From positions 1 through 6,247 of the forward strand of contig JAUVIG010000230.1 in NCBI GenBank assembly GCA_030592825.1: a stretch of DNA of 6,247 bases, given 5' to 3'. Position 1 is the first letter of the stretch; each line of letters starts with the position of its first letter. The translations under genes and the position numbers were made by a program. A model generated the notes under the pieces. That model did not search any database. It saw nothing but the letters and a program-made list of their open reading frames with translations, and was not told the origin of the DNA. This DNA is from Chlorobiota bacterium (GTDB lineage Bacteria > Bacteroidota > Bacteroidia > Bacteroidales > JAADGE01). Shown one piece after another: positions 5,565 to 6,247 of the stretch.

Positions 5565-6247
5565 TAATTTAATTTATATACTTGACTTCTTACTTCTTGT
5601 GCCCATTCTGTATGAGACAAAATTTTATCAAAAACATTATATGAAATTGGCTTCCCGATTTTAACTTTAATCGTTTTATTCCGTTTTCTGAACATTTCTC
5701 TCGGTAATAGTGCTAGCTCAATATTTGCTTTGATATTAAATATTTGTCTGAAAATATATACAGCATAAAAAAGATTAGAGTTTCTGCCCGAAAATTTAAA
5801 AGGGACAATATCTCTTTGATTTGCAACTGCCTTTTTTATAAAACTCTTTTCCCATTTTTCATCTTGTACTTTTCTTCTTTTAATTCTTGACACAAATCCG
5901 CCGGGAAAATGGGTAATAGGAGAATCAGACGCATATACTTTTTCTAATTCAGTTATATACTCTCTTGAACATTGACCAAAAACATTAACGTTAGCAATTA
6001 TCGGTTTTAAATTAGGTATGAATTTGAATGCTTCATTTCCGATTGCTTTTAATTTACCGTATTTTTTCCCTACTGTATTTGTAAGAATAATTCCGTCTAT
6101 TAAACCGAAAGGGTGGTTAGCAACAAAAAAGCATTTTCCGTTATCAGGCAAATTTTCCTTTCCTTCAATTTCTATTTTCAGATTAAGTTCTTCAATTACT
6201 TTGGGTAAAAAATTAACCCCTTCATAATCTGAATATTTATTAATAAT
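5564..6247 (-). CDS. PlsC-fold acyltransferase-like protein, first copy (5' end beyond window)
   Basis: The reading frame is open from the right edge to TAA at 5564, giving 227 residues. The first visible residues (IINKYSDYEG) align with residues 41-50 of the downstream paralogue, so about 40 N-terminal residues are missing from the window. A TTG at 6151 could be taken as a start, but strong homology (KIEIEGKENL) continues upstream of it, so the gene is partial, not short. It carries the same active-site motif, NHPFGLID, with a five-residue His-Asp spacing, and FPGGFVSR in the acceptor block where the other copy has FPFGLVSR. The predicted role is acyl transfer to a lyso-lipid or aminolipid at the inner membrane. 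The C-terminal 20 residues are identical to the paralogue except for one K/E change. Different residues around the acceptor block (RIKRRKVQ versus RFYKFKIQ) suggest that the two copies may differ in acceptor or acyl preference. Confidence 0.85.
   Translation of the reverse strand: MINKYSDYEGVNFLPKVIEELNLKIEIEGKENLPDNGKCFFVANHPFGLIDGIILTNTVGKKYGKLKAIGNEAFKFIPNLKPIIANVNVFGQCSREYITELEKVYASDSPITHFPGGFVSRIKRRKVQDEKWEKSFIKKAVANQRDIVPFKFSGRNSNLFYAVYIFRQIFNIKANIELALLPREMFRKRNKTIKVKIGKPISYNVFDKILSHTEWAQEVRSQVYKLN

Noticed and set aside
5564..6151. A 195-residue acyltransferase starting at TTG 6151
   Set aside because: The frame stays open to the window edge and the upstream residues align closely with the paralogue's residues 41-73, so the true start is outside the window.
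1881..6227. Several plus-strand open frames of about 64-116 codons (for example 1881-2108, 3589-3939, 4543-4764, 6018-6227)
   Set aside because: All lie antisense to well-supported genes, their translations show no recognisable domain, and their openness follows from the AT-rich codon bias of the real genes.

Overview
The window is AT-rich and all seven genes lie on the minus strand, so transcription runs from position 6247 towards position 1. Several traits suggest a Bacteroidota bacterium. There are no Shine-Dalgarno sequences, start codons sit behind A-runs (three genes share the exact context AAAAAAATG), codon use is AT-rich, and the protein families are typical of that phylum. These include NHPFG-type acyltransferases, a LolA-like periplasmic protein and signal peptides ending ANA-Q. 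This assignment is inferred from sequence character only; there is no rRNA or marker gene here.

In transcription order the layout is: (1) a PlsC-fold lysophospholipid/N-acyltransferase-like gene whose 5' end is off the right edge (5564-6247); (2) a tandem paralogue, about 70% identical (4761-5564); (3) a secreted LolA-like protein (3999-4739); (4) a 108-bp gap with a 10-bp GC-rich inverted repeat that looks like a terminator with an unusually long loop (3906-3974); (5) and (6) two tandem RssA-like patatin hydrolases (2988-3890 and 2134-3009); (7) a soluble family 2 glycosyltransferase (1445-2137); (8) a signal-peptide-bearing outer-membrane beta-barrel protein (60-1448). Junctions are tight: overlaps of 1, 22, 4 and 4 nt, a 21-nt gap after the second acyltransferase, and the one 108-nt gap. 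The genes therefore look like one operon, or two operons split at the hairpin.

Taken together the locus reads as an envelope lipid module: two acyltransferases, two serine acyl hydrolases, one sugar transferase, one periplasmic lipid-carrier-like protein and one outer-membrane barrel. My inference is that it makes or remodels an acylated, possibly glycosylated lipid and moves it to the outer membrane. LolA-like proteins of this type and DUF1302-like barrels often neighbour RND/MMPL lipid exporters; none is visible here, so one may lie outside the window. The most distinctive observations are the double duplication (acyltransferase pair plus hydrolase pair), the loss of the conserved oxyanion-loop arginine in one patatin copy, and the phased A AAA AAA heptamers directly at two stop/start overlaps. 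No mobile element, tRNA, rRNA or CRISPR array was seen.
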